Assembly: GCF_900105115.1 (NCBI RefSeq)
Contig: NZ_FNRV01000001.1
Span: 3,829,501-3,893,500, forward strand
From: Pseudomonas mohnii
GTDB taxonomy: Bacteria; Pseudomonadota; Gammaproteobacteria; Pseudomonadales; Pseudomonadaceae
Length of the DNA: 64,000 nucleotides
Direction: 5' to 3'
The notes below the pieces were generated by a model. It was not told the DNA's origin. It saw only the letters and a program-made list of their open reading frames with translations, and made no database searches. Of the stretch, positions 63,131 to 64,000 are shown in pieces. Every line of letters starts with the position of its first letter. The first letter of the stretch is position 1. The position numbers and the translations under genes are program-made.

Positions 63131-63609
63131 GGCGTTCTCGTCATCTGCGCTGATTGGGTCCGAAACGAAGGGTAGTCGAACGAAGGTCATTGTTTGAGGC
63201 GCACAAGATGGGCGGCTCGACCGGTGTCGTCTGCGTAATCGCTATCGGGAAATGTATCTGCCGAAAATCCCCTGACGTTAATGCCAATCAGTATTCGACT
63301 TTTTGAAAGTGTTGCGCTGAATCCGGCTGCGGCCAGTCATGGGCCTCGGATAGCTCATCATTTGCACGCGTGAGGTGCCTTGGGCTGATCGTCGTGAGAG
63401 GAATCAGTGGGTGTGCTCGTCAGTAGCCTTGAAAGGCTCGTCAGAAAAGACGTGCACCGCTGGCAAAAGAGCCAGGTCTGACGCGATGAAGCAGATTTGT
63501 CTCAGTCGCGTCTGCGGCTTCGACGGTGAAGCATCAAGCGTTTTACGCAAATGCCATTAGCCCGGCGGAGAGCCGGGCTTGGCAGAAGCTTGCTACGATC
63601 GTCTGTGTA
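63131..63609. other. Non-coding gap between rpsU and dnaG
   Basis: 479 bases with no convincing coding frame on either strand. It contains the rpsU 3' hairpin (63559-63579) and otherwise nothing I can identify; the gatB/yqeY-type gene found here in some proteobacteria is absent. Confidence 0.6.
63559..63579 (-). terminator. Hairpin downstream of rpsU
   Basis: AGCCCGGC - TCTCC - GCCGGGCT on the minus strand, then AATGGCATTT: a stable stem with a poor U-tract, suited to partial termination so that rpsU is made in excess over dnaG and rpoD. Confidence 0.55.
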
Positions 63610-63825
63610 TTAGTACAGACGAACGGCGCGGCGCTGTTCGCGCTGAACTTTCTTGGCGTGACGCTTAACAGCGGCTGCTGCTTTGCGCTTACGCTCAGAA
63701 GTTGGCTTCTCGTAAAATTCGCGGCTACGAACTTCAGCCAGTACACCGGCTTTTTCGCAGGAGCGCTTGAAACGACGCAGAGCTACGTCGAAGGGTTCGT
63801 TCTCTTTTACTTTGACGGCTGGCAT
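63610..63825 (-). CDS. rpsU: 30S ribosomal protein S21
   Basis: 71 residues, all S21: [40 protein letters not shown], and the basic tail [19 protein letters not shown]. Head gene of the macromolecular synthesis operon rpsU-dnaG-rpoD. A strong promoter lies 84-112 bases upstream. Confidence 0.98.
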
Positions 63826-63908
63826 CCAGAGCTACCTTCATTCATTACCGGGGTCAACATCCTCGCGGCAAAAGAGCACTTGAAGACGTCGGTTTTTAAG
63901 GGTTGCGG

Positions 63909-63937
63909 ATGTTAACCCCTCATCGCACGGAATGCAA
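63909..63937 (-). promoter_or_regulatory. rpsU promoter
   Basis: On the minus strand: -35 TTGCAT (63937-63932), 17-base spacer, -10 TAACAT (63914-63909). Good sigma-70 match, giving an rpsU leader of about 75 bases. The gene beyond the right edge is expected to be divergent tsaD; its start is not inside the window. Confidence 0.75.
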
Positions 63938-64000
63938 AGCCTCTGATCGAAAACCGCTGGTCGGGGCATCACGCGACGACTATTATGCGCGCCTTCGAAT

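Noticed and set aside
63131..63609. Degraded gatB/yqeY gene between rpsU and dnaG
   Set aside because: No stretch resembling that family in any frame; some pseudomonads also lack it here, so the gap is not evidence of loss.

Overview
The window is a chromosomal segment of a fluorescent pseudomonad, almost certainly the Pseudomonas fluorescens group. This rests on gene order (fadE-type trio after bioBFHCD; rpsU-dnaG-rpoD followed by an RmcA-like gene; pqqFABCDE; davBA; an FiuIRA-type iron module), on GC-rich codon use, and on many copies of the short palindromic REP element starting TAGGAGCGAGCCTGCTCGCG or GTGGGAGCGGGCTTGCCCGC. No prophage, insertion sequence or CRISPR array is visible.

Layout. 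1-4.1 kb: a truncated acyltransferase, a secreted retropepsin-like protease, two tandem orphan RHS-core genes with nearly identical N-terminal modules and unrelated tips (the most plastic and lowest-GC stretch), and a GST. 4.3-11.6 kb: a sugar-acid type MFS transporter, then an iron-uptake module read right to left (ECF sigma, FecR-type anti-sigma, TonB receptor, PepSY reductase-like membrane protein, small membrane protein). 11.8-15.2 kb: a DEDDh exonuclease translationally coupled to a cNMP/CBS/nucleotidyltransferase protein, and an orphan response regulator. 15.3-24.5 kb: malate synthase G, GcvR, RarD, SrkA, PhoX, ModE, ComF. 24.6-29.6 kb: the compact biotin operon bioB-F-H-C-D with a probable BirA operator, followed by a small flagellar-rod-like protein. 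29.9-37.1 kb: three paralogous acyl-CoA dehydrogenases, the first under a textbook promoter with a PsrA-type operator, with a membrane diguanylate cyclase wedged between the first two. 37.3-40.8 kb: LysR regulator divergent from a class III aminotransferase, a HigBA-type toxin-antitoxin pair, and a Pmp3-family peptide. 40.9-48.6 kb: a complete PQQ biosynthesis operon pqqF-A-B-C-D-E plus an S9 peptidase, with an internal terminator after pqqA and a long palindrome after pqqB. 48.7-54.4 kb: lysine catabolism davB-davA with an Lrp-type regulator, and a membrane PQQ-dependent glucose/quinate dehydrogenase that would use the cofactor made next door. 54.5-64 kb: a free-standing FtsH-protease-like (M41) zincin, a CAU tRNA that looks like tRNA-Ile2, an RmcA-like GGDEF/EAL protein, and rpoD-dnaG-rpsU.

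Functional themes are central metabolism and nutrient acquisition: iron (Fiu), phosphate (PhoX), fatty acids (PsrA/acyl-CoA dehydrogenases), lysine (Dav), glyoxylate (GlcB) and periplasmic sugar oxidation (PQQ plus dehydrogenase), with two c-di-GMP proteins. The most unusual signals are the RHS pair (with a eukaryote-like PPxY/LPxY tail in one copy and a wobble-preserved leader hairpin), the lone M41 domain, an orphan terminator between glcB and gcvR that may mark a small RNA, and regulatory sites embedded in unexpected places (BirA box inside comF, REP supplying the fiuR stop codon).
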